From: JANQOH01 sp965201155
GTDB taxonomy: Bacteria; Pseudomonadota; Alphaproteobacteria; UBA7887
Length of the DNA stretch: 64,000 nt
Reading direction: 5' to 3'
Assembly (NCBI GenBank): GCA_965201155.1
Contig: OZ241752.1
Location: 2,046,001 to 2,110,000 of the forward strand
Within the stretch, counting starts at the first letter, position 1. Each line of letters starts with the position of its first letter. Shown here in pieces: positions 63,442 to 64,000 of the stretch. The translations under genes and the position numbers were made by a program. Under the pieces are notes generated by a model. It saw only the letters and a program-made list of their open reading frames with translations, did no database searches and had not been told where the DNA came from.

Positions 63442-63735
63442 ATGCAAATACCTGATTGGGTGAAGATGTGGGCGGCAGTGTCGGCCACGGTGGTGCCAAT
63501 CACCATCGGGGTTGTGGTCTGGTTTGACGGCAAGATTGAAGGTACGCGCGCCGAAGCTCGCGCCGAATTTCATGCAATTCTGGAGCGACACGACCGAATG
63601 TCGGATCGACTCGACCGAACGCTTGAGCGGCAGGATCGGATGCTCGAACGGCAGGACCGGATGCTCGATGAAATTCACGCCCTGTCCGAACGCGTGATCG
63701 TCATTGAACAACAGGCGCTGTCTGACAAGAGCTGA
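63442..63735 (+). CDS. Small membrane-anchored coiled-coil protein
   Basis: The 97-residue product begins MQIPDWVKMWAAVSATVVPI, one TM segment. It continues with a charged coiled coil containing two to three copies of LERQDRMLERQDRML-type heptads. In-frame ATGs upstream (63178, 63382) would extend it over the relic gene's 5' flank, so the shortest start is preferred. I recognise no family; similar short TM-plus-coil proteins occur in phages and islands. Confidence 0.5.
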   Translation: MQIPDWVKMWAAVSATVVPITIGVVVWFDGKIEGTRAEARAEFHAILERHDRMSDRLDRTLERQDRMLERQDRMLDEIHALSERVIVIEQQALSDKS

Positions 63736-64000
63736 TCCGGGGCGCGTGCCCACTTGATTGTGCGGGTCCCTGATGCGGCGCGCCGACGCCACCCGGGTGA
63801 CACCCAACCACTTCCGGACGCCAGCGCGCCGACGCGCCGACCTCGCCCGTCAGTGCCGTGCCCGCGCGTCCGGCTTCTACGCTGCCGATGCGTCGCACGC
63901 GAGTAGCGGGTCGCATTCTTATACCTCACACGCAGCACAGCCAACGAAATCCCGCCCTCGCATAATGTCGCAAACCACCACATGCGCTTGCCGACGGTGC

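Noticed and set aside
63675..63983. Minus-strand frame at the right edge
   Set aside because: No start signal or family; Arg/Gly-rich composition expected by chance in this DNA.

Overview
The window looks like accessory DNA of a high-GC (roughly 60-66 % by eye) alphaproteobacterium-type genome. It is dominated by conjugative-element genes and then by a cluster of large lipoproteins. The taxonomic guess rests on base composition and on the style of the F-type transfer genes, the zinc-ribbon and DUF2493 cargo genes and the ribosome binding sites. It cannot be proved from the window. No rRNA, tRNA or CRISPR array was seen.

Layout. 0-2.1 kb: two HigBA-type toxin-antitoxin loci (one broken) and an internally deleted ISAs1-family insertion sequence. 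2.3-8.0 kb: plus-strand plasmid/ICE housekeeping cargo, namely a five-zinc-ribbon protein, single-strand-binding protein, DUF2493 protein, a 1.4-kb hairpin-bearing stretch that may hold an oriT, and a ribbon-helix-helix protein. 8.2-12.3 kb: a 1.34-kaa STAND/NACHT-like NTPase ending in a PD-(D/E)xK nuclease, a strong candidate anti-phage gene. 12.3-16 kb (minus strand): a MobF relaxase whose first catalytic tyrosine codon is a stop, and a TraD-like relic that has lost its ATPase. 16.6-17.3 kb: a FitAB/VapBC-type toxin-antitoxin pair. 17.5-24.1 kb: a type I restriction-modification system with an unusual HsdS made of two near-identical halves. 24.3-26.7 kb: two tandem tyrosine recombinases, next to the first 153 codons of a second MobF relaxase. 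27.3-48.0 kb (minus strand): one long, tightly overlapping F-type conjugation operon reading from 48 kb leftwards: regulator, pilin, traL, traE, traK, traB, traV, traC, HD-like gene, small ORF, trbI, S26 peptidase, traW, ssb2, traU, trbC, traN, traF, traH, traG, traD, relaxase fragment. A LexA-like repressor is divergent from it, with overlapping back-to-back promoters. 48.9 kb: an HU-family gene. 49.5-60.7 kb (plus strand): four lipoproteins with TbpB-like beta-barrel signatures; two also carry HExxH zinc-metalloprotease motifs. 61-64 kb: an IS3 relic, a secreted HNH/Excalibur nuclease, a truncated inverted paralogue of the first lipoprotein, and a small membrane/coiled-coil protein.

How it fits together. 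The 48-27 kb operon would build an F-like pilus and mating channel, with its expression plausibly gated by the LexA-like repressor and the co-transcribed multi-domain regulator. However, both MobF relaxases visible here are broken (one by a nonsense codon, one by truncation), so the element may be non-mobilising unless a relaxase lies elsewhere. The restriction system, the STAND nuclease and the toxin-antitoxin pairs make the left half a defence island inside the conjugative element. The lipoprotein cluster on the right is probably surface-exposed, with coordinated transcription. Its combination of metalloprotease and TbpB-like barrels in one lipoprotein is the least familiar biology in the window.
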